Source: CAYUVV01 sp964461325
Lineage (GTDB): Bacteria > Patescibacteriota > Minisyncoccia > Phycocordibacterales > JACOZG01
DNA: 10,723 nt
NCBI GenBank assembly: GCA_964461325.1
Contig: CAYWTW010000025.1
Location: forward strand, 1 to 10,723
Direction: 5' to 3'
In this document: piece by piece, positions 1 to 6,088 of the stretch
Layout of the letters: each line of letters opens with the position of its first letter
How positions within the stretch are numbered: position 1 is the first letter of the stretch
Notes under the pieces: generated by a model
Database searches by the model: none
Seen by the model: the letters and a program-made list of their open reading frames with translations, nothing else
Told to the model about the DNA's origin: nothing
Translations under genes and position numbers: made by a program

Positions 1-55
1 GCGAAAAGGCAAACCAAGCAATGAGTGGAAGTGCCGGAATCCGCCACGGGGTCAT
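1..55 (-). CDS. N-terminal fragment of a leftward gene, unidentified
   Basis: An ATG at 55-53 on the minus strand opens a frame with no stop before the window edge. The 18 visible residues read MTPWRIPALPLIAWFAFS, a short charged start followed by a hydrophobic run, which would suit a signal peptide or first membrane helix. A consensus-like promoter lies just upstream (63-91), with its predicted start next to the ATG, and supports a real gene. It is divergent from lepB. Too little is visible to name a function. Confidence 0.45.
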   Translation of the reverse strand, partial: MTPWRIPALPLIAWFAFS

Positions 56-62
56 GTTTAAA

Positions 63-91
63 ATTATACGTTATTTAACGTCCAACCCCAA
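63..91 (-). promoter_or_regulatory. Promoter of the leftward gene, with an inverted repeat in it
   Basis: On the minus strand a perfect -10 box TATAAT (68-63) is preceded by TTGGGG (91-86) at exactly 17 bp; the -35 matches TTGACA only in its first three bases. The expected transcription start is about 56, one base before the ATG at 55, so the mRNA would be almost leaderless. An inverted repeat ACGTTA-TT-TAACGT at 68-81 fills much of the spacer and touches the -10, so it could be an operator. No regulator is identified. Confidence 0.45.
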
Positions 92-164
92 AATATCCAA
101 GGGTAACTCTTGAAAAAACAGAAGGTTAATAACGGATAGTTTTTCTTGCCCGAGAATCGTCAAT

Positions 165-193
165 TTGCTTTTGTTTGAAAAACGGCATAAAAT
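165..193 (+). promoter_or_regulatory. Probable lepB promoter
   Basis: TTGCTT (165-170), a 17 bp spacer and TAAAAT (188-193, five of six consensus bases) form a plausible sigma70-type promoter. The expected start is near 200, giving a leader of about five bases before the ATG at 205. It also argues against the upstream in-frame TTG at 175, which would lie outside the transcript. The -35 is weak (three of six). The rest of the interval 92-204 shows no gene. Confidence 0.4.
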
Positions 194-204
194 TGAAGGC
201 TGAA

Positions 205-756
205 ATGAAAAATCTCTGGAAGACCATCCGGGAAACGGCTACTTTTGTTCTAATCACGCTCGCGATCGTCTTGCCGATCCGCGCCTTTGTCGCCGAGCCA
301 TTTATCGTTAACGGCGTATCGATGGTCCCCTCTTTCAACAACGGCGAATACTTGATTATCGACGAATTGACCTACCAATTCCGCCAGCCGGAACGCGGCG
401 AGGTCATCATTTTTCGCTACCCGCTCGACCCGGAAAAATTTTTCATCAAACGCGTCATCGGCCGGCCGCAAGAAACGGTAGAAATTGAAAACGGTCGGGT
501 CTTCATCACTGATATCGCGGGCAAACGGCAGGAGCTCGAAGAGCCGTATATCCGCGGCAACGGCGAACCGCTTGATGACTTCGCAATGACGCTCGGCGAA
601 CATGAATACTTCGTGATGGGTGACAATCGTCCTTTAAGTCTCGACTCGCGGTCTTGGGGATCCGTGCCGGAAAAGTTGATCAAGGGGCGCGTCTGGTTGC
701 GCCTACTCCCCTTCTCCAAAGCTGAACTCTGGCCCGCCAACTATGAAAAAAATTGA
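205..756 (+). CDS. lepB: Signal peptidase I
   Basis: Membrane-bound serine protease (family S26) that cleaves signal peptides from exported proteins on the outer face of the membrane. The 183-residue product has one N-terminal membrane anchor (about residues 10-30), then the catalytic serine in the NGVSMVPSF stretch (Ser39) and the general-base lysine in FIKRVIG (Lys82). Near the C-terminus is the conserved GDNRPLSLDSRSWG block (about 139-152). Size and single anchor match the short family members. I start at the ATG at 205, which has GAAGG five bases upstream and a promoter just before it; an in-frame TTG at 175 would add ten residues. The last 14 bases overlap hisS in another frame, so the two are probably co-transcribed and translationally coupled. 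The stop is TGA. Confidence 0.95.
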   Translation: MKNLWKTIRETATFVLITLAIVLPIRAFVAEPFIVNGVSMVPSFNNGEYLIIDELTYQFRQPERGEVIIFRYPLDPEKFFIKRVIGRPQETVEIENGRVFITDIAGKRQELEEPYIRGNGEPLDDFAMTLGEHEYFVMGDNRPLSLDSRSWGSVPEKLIKGRVWLRLLPFSKAELWPANYEKN

Positions 757-2098
757 CCACGACCTGCAACCCCCGAAGGGAACGCGCGACCTGCTCGGCG
801 CTGATTACTTTGCTTACCAAGGTTTGATTGAAAAGGCGGCGGAAGTCGCTCTTTACTACGGCTTCCAACCCATTCAAACGCCAATTCTCGAGGCCGAGGA
901 ATTGTTTACTCGCAGTGTGGGCGAATATACCGATATCGTGGAGAAAGAAATCTACCGCCTCAAAACGCGGGGCGGCGACCAGCTCGTTCTGCGACCAGAA
1001 CTGACGGCTCCGATTATGCGCGCCTATTTTAGCCAAGGGCTCCAGAGCCAACCTCAGCCGGTCATGCTCTACAGCGCCGGGCCGGTCTTCCGCCACGATC
1101 GACCGCAACGCGGTCGCTGGCGAGAATTTTTTCAATTTGATCTCGAGGTCATCGGCACGGCTAAAAGCATCGCCGACGCCATGGTCATTAAAATTATCCT
1201 CGCGATCCTCGGCGTCGCGGGAGTAAAAAACGCCAATCTCGAGCTGAACAGTTTGGGCGACAAAACTTGCCGCGCGAATTATCGGCGAGAACTGGTAACC
1301 TATTATCGTCGCCACCTTCGGACCTTGTGCGAAGATTGCCGCGAACGTCTCAAAACCAACCCCCTGCGACTTCTTGATTGCAAAGAGCCGACCTGCGCCG
1401 CCTTGAAAGAAAACGCGCCAGCCGCCGTCGCCTCGCTTTGCCCGCCCTGCAAAGCCCACTTTAAAGAAGTGCTCGAATATCTGGAGGCAATGAATTTAAC
1501 CTACAACATCAACAACTCTCTCGTCCGCGGCCTCGACTATTACACCCGCACGGTATTTGAAATCACCGTCCCCACTCCGGAAAAAAAGCCCGCCGACTCA
1601 AGCGACGAAAAAATCGAAAAAGATGAAGACGGGGCCGAGGATGACAAGCCAGACGTTGCTCTACCATTAGCCGTGGCTGGCGGTGGCCGCTACGACTATT
1701 TATCGCGCGAGATCGGCCACAAACGCGACGTGCCAGCCGTTGGTGCCGCGATTGGTCTAGATCGCCTACTCCTCATTCCCGGACTAAACAAACTTAATCC
1801 TCGGATTGTGAAAAAACCACAGGTGTTTTTTATCCAGCTTGGCTTCGACGCTAAATTAAAAAGCTTCGAGGTAATCGAGGTTCTGCGTCAAGCCAAAATC
1901 CCCGTTGCCCACTCCCTGTCCAAAGACTCGCTCGCCGCCCAATTGGCAATTGCCGAGAAAACCAATATGCCCTACGCCATCATCCTTGGCCAAAAAGAGG
2001 CGATCGACAGTACTGTTATTTTTCGTCACATGACCAGCCGCTCGCAAGACATAGTCAAGATTGACCAGCTTGGCGCCTACTTGAAAAAATTAAAGTAA
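743..2098 (+). CDS. hisS: Histidine--tRNA ligase
   Basis: Class II aminoacyl-tRNA synthetase that charges tRNA-His in the cytoplasm. The 451-residue product begins with the usual PPKGTRDLLG. Motif 2 lies at about 115-137 (VFRHDRPQRG...REFFQFDLEVIG), the histidine-binding LVRGLDYYTRTVFE at 260-273 and motif 3 GAAIGLDRLLL at 334-344. The C-terminal anticodon-binding domain follows from about 357. Six cysteines (196, 199, 213, 218, 233, 236) sit in the mid region as CxxC...C....C...CxxC, a pattern I associate with some other bacterial HisRS. An unusual acidic, Lys/Asp/Glu-rich stretch of about 33 residues (276-308) lies between the histidine motif and the GGGRYD strand. The start ATG lies inside lepB with no clear Shine-Dalgarno site, so translation probably depends on lepB. 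Confidence 0.97.
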   Translation: MKKIDHDLQPPKGTRDLLGADYFAYQGLIEKAAEVALYYGFQPIQTPILEAEELFTRSVGEYTDIVEKEIYRLKTRGGDQLVLRPELTAPIMRAYFSQGLQSQPQPVMLYSAGPVFRHDRPQRGRWREFFQFDLEVIGTAKSIADAMVIKIILAILGVAGVKNANLELNSLGDKTCRANYRRELVTYYRRHLRTLCEDCRERLKTNPLRLLDCKEPTCAALKENAPAAVASLCPPCKAHFKEVLEYLEAMNLTYNINNSLVRGLDYYTRTVFEITVPTPEKKPADSSDEKIEKDEDGAEDDKPDVALPLAVAGGGRYDYLSREIGHKRDVPAVGAAIGLDRLLLIPGLNKLNPRIVKKPQVFFIQLGFDAKLKSFEVIEVLRQAKIPVAHSLSKDSLAAQLAIAEKTNMPYAIILGQKEAIDSTVIFRHMTSRSQDIVKIDQLGAYLKKLK

Positions 2099-2109
2099 TC
2101 GGTTAGAAT
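2081..2109 (+). promoter_or_regulatory. Promoter for rpsU and downstream genes
   Basis: TTGAAA (2081-2086, five of six) and TAGAAT (2104-2109, five of six) are separated by exactly 17 bp, the best sigma70-like promoter on the plus strand here. The -35 lies in the last codons of hisS and the -10 just after its stop. The expected start is about 2116, giving a 14-base leader to rpsU with no Shine-Dalgarno sequence. It would let rpsU-ybeY-ftsA be transcribed independently of lepB-hisS. Confidence 0.6.
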
Positions 2110-2129
2110 ATCTAGTCTCAACAAATTTT

Positions 2130-2375
2130 ATGGCGGTAATTCAAATAACCAAAAATCAGGGCGAACCGGGATTTAGCGTCTTGCGACGCTTCTCCAAACG
2201 GGTCAACCAATCCGGTTTGATCCGTCAAGTCAAGGCCGCGCAAGAGCGCGTTCGCCCCTTATCCGAATTCAAAAAACGGAAAAACGCTCTGCGCCGGCTA
2301 AGCTATCGAGCCCAGATCGAACGTCTGCGCAAGCTCGGCCAATTGCCGATCTCTCAGAGTGATCGCCGTCGCTAA
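2130..2375 (+). CDS. rpsU: Small ribosomal subunit protein bS21
   Basis: A basic 81-residue protein of the bS21 family, a late-joining 30S protein near the 16S rRNA 3' end and involved in initiation. The N-terminal part fits the family: VIQITKNQGEPGFSVLRRFSKRV, then an Arg/Lys-rich helix (about 45-63, FKKRKNALRRLSYRAQIERL). It is longer than typical bS21 (roughly 58-71 residues) through a basic C-terminal tail that ends in DRRR. It has its own promoter (2081-2109). Its last 17 bases overlap ybeY, and a hairpin with a T-run begins 27 bases after its stop, which could set rpsU above the following genes in expression. Confidence 0.88.
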   Translation: MAVIQITKNQGEPGFSVLRRFSKRVNQSGLIRQVKAAQERVRPLSEFKKRKNALRRLSYRAQIERLRKLGQLPISQSDRRR

Positions 2376-2769
2376 TCGCACCCGACAAACACCAAACCTC
2401 CCCTGGTCGGCAATCGCCGACCAGGTTTTGGGCCCCGATTACGACCTCAGTCTCGTCTTACTCGGAACGCAAGCGGCCACCGCCCTTAATCGGAGAACCC
2501 GCGGCCAAGCCTACACTCCCAACGTCTTGAGTTGGCCGCTCTCTAGCCACAGCGGAGAAATGATTCTCGTACCGACAGTCGCTCGGCGCGAAGCCCCCAC
2601 CTACGGCCACACCGCGCGTGAACATCTGCTTTATCTTTTTATCCACGGCCTGCTCCATTTGAAGGGCCTCGACCACGGGAGTAAAATGGATGGTGAAGAG
2701 ACAAGACTCCTCCGACTCTTCGCCACTAATGGGAAAACACATCATCGCCGGACTAGACATCGGCACTAG
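2359..2769 (+). CDS. ybeY: Endoribonuclease YbeY (rRNA maturation factor)
   Basis: Zinc-dependent endoribonuclease involved in 16S rRNA 3'-end maturation and ribosome quality control. The 136-residue product has the family's NRRTRGQAYTPNVLSWPL strand (about 44-61) and the metal motif HGLLHLKGLDH, with zinc-ligand histidines 96, 100 and 106 in the Hx3Hx5H spacing. The start is a GTG at 2359 inside rpsU; the next residues (IAVANRT) fit the family's first strand and there is no better candidate. The last part overlaps ftsA by 80 bases (41 if ftsA starts at 2729). Its His/Arg-rich tail, NGKTHHRRTRHRH, is the out-of-frame reading of the start of ftsA and is probably dispensable. Proximity to rpsU and hisS fits a translation role. 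Confidence 0.93.
   Translation: MIAVANRTRQTPNLPWSAIADQVLGPDYDLSLVLLGTQAATALNRRTRGQAYTPNVLSWPLSSHSGEMILVPTVARREAPTYGHTAREHLLYLFIHGLLHLKGLDHGSKMDGEETRLLRLFATNGKTHHRRTRHRH
2402..2429 (+). terminator. Intrinsic-terminator-like hairpin after rpsU
   Basis: A perfect 10 bp stem (CCTGGTCGGC at 2402-2411, its complement at 2416-2425) with an AATC loop is followed at once by TTTT (2426-2429). It starts 27 bases after the rpsU stop but inside the 5' coding part of ybeY, so it would act as a partial terminator or attenuator rather than an operon end. The short T-run (four) argues for incomplete termination. Confidence 0.4.
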
Positions 2770-3898
2770 CGCCATTCGTTTGGCGGTAGTGGAAATAGAG
2801 CGCGGGAAAAAGTCGCCGCGAGTTGTCGCCTTGATCAAGCGTCCCGCGCGGGGCCTGCGTCGTGGCTATGTCGTCAATCAAGAAGAGGCGACGGCGGCCA
2901 TTGGCGAGACCTTTAAAGAGGCGGCGCGGGCGGCCCATTTGCGTTTACGGCGTGTCATCCTCGCCGCCGGCAGCATCACCGTGGAATCACGGACGGGCGA
3001 TGGCCAAGTAGCCATCGCCCGCGCCGACGCTGAAATTACGGATAACGACATCGCCCGCTCCGTCGAAATCGCCGAAACCAGTCTAGCCAATTTGGCGAAC
3101 GAGCATATCCTCCACACGATCCCCATCAGTTTCAAACTCGATGGCAAAAAAATCTATGGTCGGCCAGAAGGGCTACGTGGCGCCAAACTCGAAACCCGCG
3201 CCTTGTTCATCACCGGGCTCAAACAACACATCCACGATCTCGTCCGAGCGGTAGAGGGGAATGGGGTTGAAGTGACGGAAGTCGTCGCGGCGCCGCTCGC
3301 CGGCAGTTTACCCCTACTCGGCCCGACCCAAAAAGCCGCCGGCTGCGCGGTACTAAACATCGGCGCGCAAACCACTTCGCTTATCGTGTTTGAAGACGGC
3401 CTGCCTCTCTCCGTCCAAATCTTTCCCATCGGCGCCTCCGACATCACTAACGACATCGCGCTCGGCTTGCAAGTTACTCTCGAAGAGGCCGAACATCTCA
3501 AACTTAATCCCGAAAATCAAAACATCGGCATCAAGCGCAAACTTTACGAAATTATCGGCGCTCGCTTATCAGACATTTTTGATTATATCGACGGCCACCT
3601 AAAAAAAATCGGCAAGAGCGCGCTCTTGCCGGCCGGCCTCATGATCATCGGCGGGACGAGCCAAGCCTTCGACATCGAGCGACTGGCCAGACAATCGCTC
3701 CGTCTGCCGGCGCGTGTTCCAATGCGGGCCGAGGATGGCCACGCCCTGCCACGGGAGATGAATGACGCGAGTTGGGCCACCGCCTACGGCCTCTGCCTCT
3801 ACGGTTGGGAAAACCACGATCAGCGCTCGACCATCTGGCTCGCCGGGCAACACGCCCTCCACCAACTTGGCCGCTGGTTTAAGGAGCTGTCGCCTTAA
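2690..3898 (+). CDS. ftsA: Cell division protein FtsA
   Basis: Actin-like protein that tethers FtsZ to the membrane and recruits the divisome. The 402-residue product has the phosphate-1 loop GLDIGTS (21-27) and the 1C domain region. A C-terminal amphipathic helix, HALHQLGRWFKELSP, is suited to membrane binding. The phosphate-2 motif reads VLNIGAQTT (221-229), with Asn223 where FtsA proteins normally have Asp, and the adenosine motif is IGGTSQAF rather than a GGG/GGA form; both are departures from the family. ATG 2690 has GGGAG eight bases upstream, but ATG 2729 (MGKHIIAGLDIG) gives a more typical N-terminus, so the start is uncertain. It overlaps ybeY and lies 39 bases before ftsZ. Two long perfect inverted repeats lie within it (2994-3021 and 3610-3631). 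Confidence 0.94.
   Translation: MVKRQDSSDSSPLMGKHIIAGLDIGTSAIRLAVVEIERGKKSPRVVALIKRPARGLRRGYVVNQEEATAAIGETFKEAARAAHLRLRRVILAAGSITVESRTGDGQVAIARADAEITDNDIARSVEIAETSLANLANEHILHTIPISFKLDGKKIYGRPEGLRGAKLETRALFITGLKQHIHDLVRAVEGNGVEVTEVVAAPLAGSLPLLGPTQKAAGCAVLNIGAQTTSLIVFEDGLPLSVQIFPIGASDITNDIALGLQVTLEEAEHLKLNPENQNIGIKRKLYEIIGARLSDIFDYIDGHLKKIGKSALLPAGLMIIGGTSQAFDIERLARQSLRLPARVPMRAEDGHALPREMNDASWATAYGLCLYGWENHDQRSTIWLAGQHALHQLGRWFKELSP
2994..3021. repeat. Perfect 11 bp inverted repeat within ftsA
   Basis: CGGGCGATGGC (2994-3004) and its exact complement (3011-3021) flank a six-base loop CAAGTA. In the ftsA frame the arms are codons GGC-GAT-GGC against GCC-ATC-GCC, so paired Gly-Asp-Gly and Ala-Ile-Ala codons form the stem. 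No T-run follows on either strand, so it is not terminator-like. Confidence 0.6.
3601..3631 (-). terminator. Antisense intrinsic-terminator-like palindrome in ftsA
   Basis: Positions 3610-3631 are a perfect 22 bp palindrome (9 bp stem CGGCAAGAG/CTCTTGCCG with a CGCG loop). Read on the minus strand it is followed by one A and then eight Ts (3608-3601), the textbook layout of a Rho-independent terminator. It lies wholly inside ftsA coding sequence (LKKIGKSALLPAG), so it could only stop antisense transcription. On the plus strand there is no T-run after it. Confidence 0.45.
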
Positions 3899-3937
3899 TT
3901 TGCTTTTTACGACGCCTTCCTTTAGTCTATAGGCGAC

Positions 3938-5116
3938 ATGGCGAAAATTGACCCAGAAATCGAAGTCTTCGCGCGGATCAAGGTCATCGGCGTTGGTGGG
4001 TCGGGAAAAAACGCGATTAACCACATGATCCGCTCGAACGTTAAGGGAGTCGATTTTATCTCCGTCAATACCGACGCCCAAGACCTACATCACTCGCTCG
4101 CTAAACACAAAGTCCACATTGGCAAAAACCTAACCCGCGGTCTCGGTACCGGCATGAATCCCGAGATCGGCCGCAACGCCGCCAACGAAAATCTGGAGGA
4201 AATTCAAAACGCGATCAAGGGAGCGGACATGATTTTCATCGCCGGCGGCGAAGGCGGCGGCACCTGCACCGGCGCGGCGCCCATTATCGCCAAAGCGGCG
4301 AAAGACCAAGGCATCCTAACGGTGGCCGTCGTAACTCGACCATTTTTCTTCGAAGGCAACCAACGAATGCAGTTGGCCGAGCAGGGCATCGAGGAGCTAC
4401 GCAAAGAAGTCGACTCCATCATCATCATTCCCAATGATCGGCTCTTGAGCGTCATCGATAAAGAGACGACCTGCGCTTCCGCCTTCGCGATGTGCGACGA
4501 CATTCTGCGCCACGCCGTCGAGGGCATCTCCGATCTCATCACCACGCCAGGCATCATCAACGTTGACTTCGCCGACATCAAATCAGTAATGATGAACACC
4601 GGCTCGGCCCTGATGGGCATCGGCCGCGCCTCGGGCGATAATCGCGCCGTCGAATCGGCCAAATTGGCCATCAATTCTCCCCTGCTCGACGTTTCGATTG
4701 ATGGAGCCCGCGGCGTCCTCTTCTCTATTGCCGGAGGCAAAGACCTAACCATGTTTGAAATCCAAGAGGCCGCTAAAGTGATTATCGAATCGGTTGACCC
4801 CAGCGCGAAAATCATCTTCGGAGCCATCAATGACGACAAATTAAATAAAAACGAACTCAAGATTACCGTCATCGCTTCCGGCTTTCCCGAAGGGGCGGCG
4901 CGGAAACCGGGCCCAGATTTCCTGGCGCGAAACGTCGAGACCCCCAAAGTCAAACCCGAAATGGCTAAAGAAACGACAATTAACCGCAAACCGTCGGCAC
5001 CGCCGCCGAACGCCCCGCCCGAAATCAAACCGACCGAAAAAACCAAACCGATTATCGAAGATGGTGGCGACGACTGGTCGTCCATTCCCGCCTTTTTGCG
5101 CCGCACGCGCAAGTAA
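3938..5116 (+). CDS. ftsZ: Cell division protein FtsZ
   Basis: Tubulin-like GTPase that forms the division ring in the cytoplasm. The 392-residue product has the N-terminal glycine loop KVIGVGGSGKNAINHM (15-30). The tubulin signature lies at 102-115, and the synergy (T7) loop NVDFADIKSVM at 208-218 carries the catalytic aspartates. A Pro/Lys-rich linker (about 320-376) leads to the C-terminal peptide DDWSSIPAFLRR that binds FtsA and other partners. The signature reads AGGEGGGTCTGAAP: Cys110 replaces the glycine of GGGTGTG and Glu105 takes the position usually held by Met or Leu. Both affect the nucleotide-binding loop and are unusual. The gene follows ftsA by 39 bases with only a weak AGG upstream of the start. 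An intact partner-binding tail argues for a working FtsZ. Confidence 0.97.
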   Translation: MAKIDPEIEVFARIKVIGVGGSGKNAINHMIRSNVKGVDFISVNTDAQDLHHSLAKHKVHIGKNLTRGLGTGMNPEIGRNAANENLEEIQNAIKGADMIFIAGGEGGGTCTGAAPIIAKAAKDQGILTVAVVTRPFFFEGNQRMQLAEQGIEELRKEVDSIIIIPNDRLLSVIDKETTCASAFAMCDDILRHAVEGISDLITTPGIINVDFADIKSVMMNTGSALMGIGRASGDNRAVESAKLAINSPLLDVSIDGARGVLFSIAGGKDLTMFEIQEAAKVIIESVDPSAKIIFGAINDDKLNKNELKITVIASGFPEGAARKPGPDFLARNVETPKVKPEMAKETTINRKPSAPPPNAPPEIKPTEKTKPIIEDGGDDWSSIPAFLRRTRK

Positions 5117-5128
5117 TTTAAAAAAACT

Positions 5129-6088
5129 ATGGATTATGAGTTAATTATCGTCGGCGGCGGACCAGCCGGCGCGGCGGGCGGCGTTTACGCCGCCCGGAAG
5201 CAATTGCGAACTCTCCTCATAACCAAAGATTTCGGCGGTCAATCGGTAGTTTCCACGAAAATTGAAAACTGGATTGGCGCTCCGGCCATCGCGGGAAGTG
5301 AATTAGCCCAAAACCTAAAAAATCATTTGGAGACCAACGCTGGAGAATACTTGAAAATTAAATCCGGCCAAAGGGTGGGAGAGATAACCGTTCAACCCTC
5401 CGGCTTTGTCGTCAAATTGGATAACGACGAAACTTTTAGTGCCCGATCAATTCTCTACGCCGCCGGCGCCAATCGGCGCCGGCTTGATATCCCCGGCGCG
5501 GACCGGCTCGAACACAAAGGCATTACCTACTGCGCCTCTTGCGACGGACCCCTATTTGCCAATCAAGAAGTCGCCGTCATCGGCGGCGGCAATGCCGGTT
5601 TCGAAACCGCGTTGCAGCTTTTAAATTACTGCGCCAAAGTCACCCTCCTTCACCACGGACCGGACTTTAAGGCCGACCCCGTGACGATAGCCGCCGCGCG
5701 GCGCAATCCCAAGTTTGTCGGCCTTGCGAACGTCGAAACTCTCGAGATCACCGGCGACAAATTTGTGGACGGCCTCCGTTACCGGGAAACCACGACCAAT
5801 CAAAAACGAGTGCTCGCGGTCAGCGGCGTGTTTGTGGAAATTGGGCTCGTCCCCAACACCGAGCCGGTCCAGGCAATTACTGAGACGAACGCTTACGGAG
5901 CCGTTATCATTGATCCAACCAACCAACGAGCCAAACTAAAAAACGGCCGAGCCGGTATATGGGCGGCGGGTGACTGCGCTGCCGGTCTCTACCACCAAAA
6001 CAACATCGCCGCGGGCGACGCCGTCCGCGCGCTCGAAGATATTTATCTCTACTTGAGGCGCGAAGCGGCGGCTAGTTCGAACGCGTAA
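5129..6088 (+). CDS. trxB: Thioredoxin-reductase-like FAD oxidoreductase, AhpF-like NAD site
   Basis: Low-molecular-weight thioredoxin reductase family flavoprotein (319 residues) that would pass electrons from NAD(P)H through FAD to a redox-active disulfide. Visible are the FAD loop GGGPAG (9-14), the redox pair CASC (Cys135, Cys138), the second Rossmann loop GGGNAG (152-157) and the C-terminal FAD motif AAGDCA (279-284). The NADPH-selective HRRxxxR segment is absent: the region reads HHGPDFKADP (175-184), as in the AhpF branch, and GVFVEIGLVPNT (233-244) also recalls AhpF. NADH, or another donor, is therefore likely, and the substrate may not be classical thioredoxin. It lies 12 bases after ftsZ with no Shine-Dalgarno site. 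The 3' end overlaps the opposing gene by 40 bases. Two strong hairpins lie in the coding sequence. Confidence 0.88.
   Translation: MDYELIIVGGGPAGAAGGVYAARKQLRTLLITKDFGGQSVVSTKIENWIGAPAIAGSELAQNLKNHLETNAGEYLKIKSGQRVGEITVQPSGFVVKLDNDETFSARSILYAAGANRRRLDIPGADRLEHKGITYCASCDGPLFANQEVAVIGGGNAGFETALQLLNYCAKVTLLHHGPDFKADPVTIAAARRNPKFVGLANVETLEITGDKFVDGLRYRETTTNQKRVLAVSGVFVEIGLVPNTEPVQAITETNAYGAVIIDPTNQRAKLKNGRAGIWAAGDCAAGLYHQNNIAAGDAVRALEDIYLYLRREAAASSNA
5175..5196. repeat. Perfect 9 bp GC-only hairpin near the trxB start
   Basis: CGGGCGGCG (5175-5183) and its complement (5188-5196) flank TTTA. It begins 46 bases after the first base of trxB and could pause ribosomes or polymerase. The arms are largely GGC-GGC against GCC-GCC codons (Gly-Gly and Ala-Ala), which makes chance pairing somewhat easier. 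Confidence 0.5.
5462..5483. repeat. Perfect 9 bp GC-only hairpin inside trxB
   Basis: GCCGGCGCC (5462-5470) and its complement (5475-5483) flank an AATC loop, the same loop as in the hairpin after rpsU. It encodes AGANRRRL, just before the IPG motif of the protein. No T-run follows. Confidence 0.5.

Noticed and set aside
175..204. TTG start for lepB ten codons upstream
   Set aside because: The ATG at 205 has GAAGG at good spacing and the promoter -10 lies between the two starts.
680..1459. Long open frame antisense to hisS (259 codons)
   Set aside because: No domain, no promoter and complete overlap with hisS motif regions.
3900..3933. Promoter before ftsZ (TTGCTT at 3900 with TAGTCT or TATAGG)
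   Set aside because: The -10 candidates are weak or wrongly spaced; the evidence is not enough to list.
4204..5112. Long open frame antisense to ftsZ (302 codons)
   Set aside because: The product is Ser/Met/Pro-rich with no recognisable domain and lies wholly opposite a clear ftsZ; a side effect of GC-rich codon use.
5229..5243. GATTTCGGCGG in trxB resembling the copA insertion (also encoding DFGGQ)
   Set aside because: It is part of the normal FAD-domain GGQ motif of the enzyme and has no flanking palindrome; a chance likeness.
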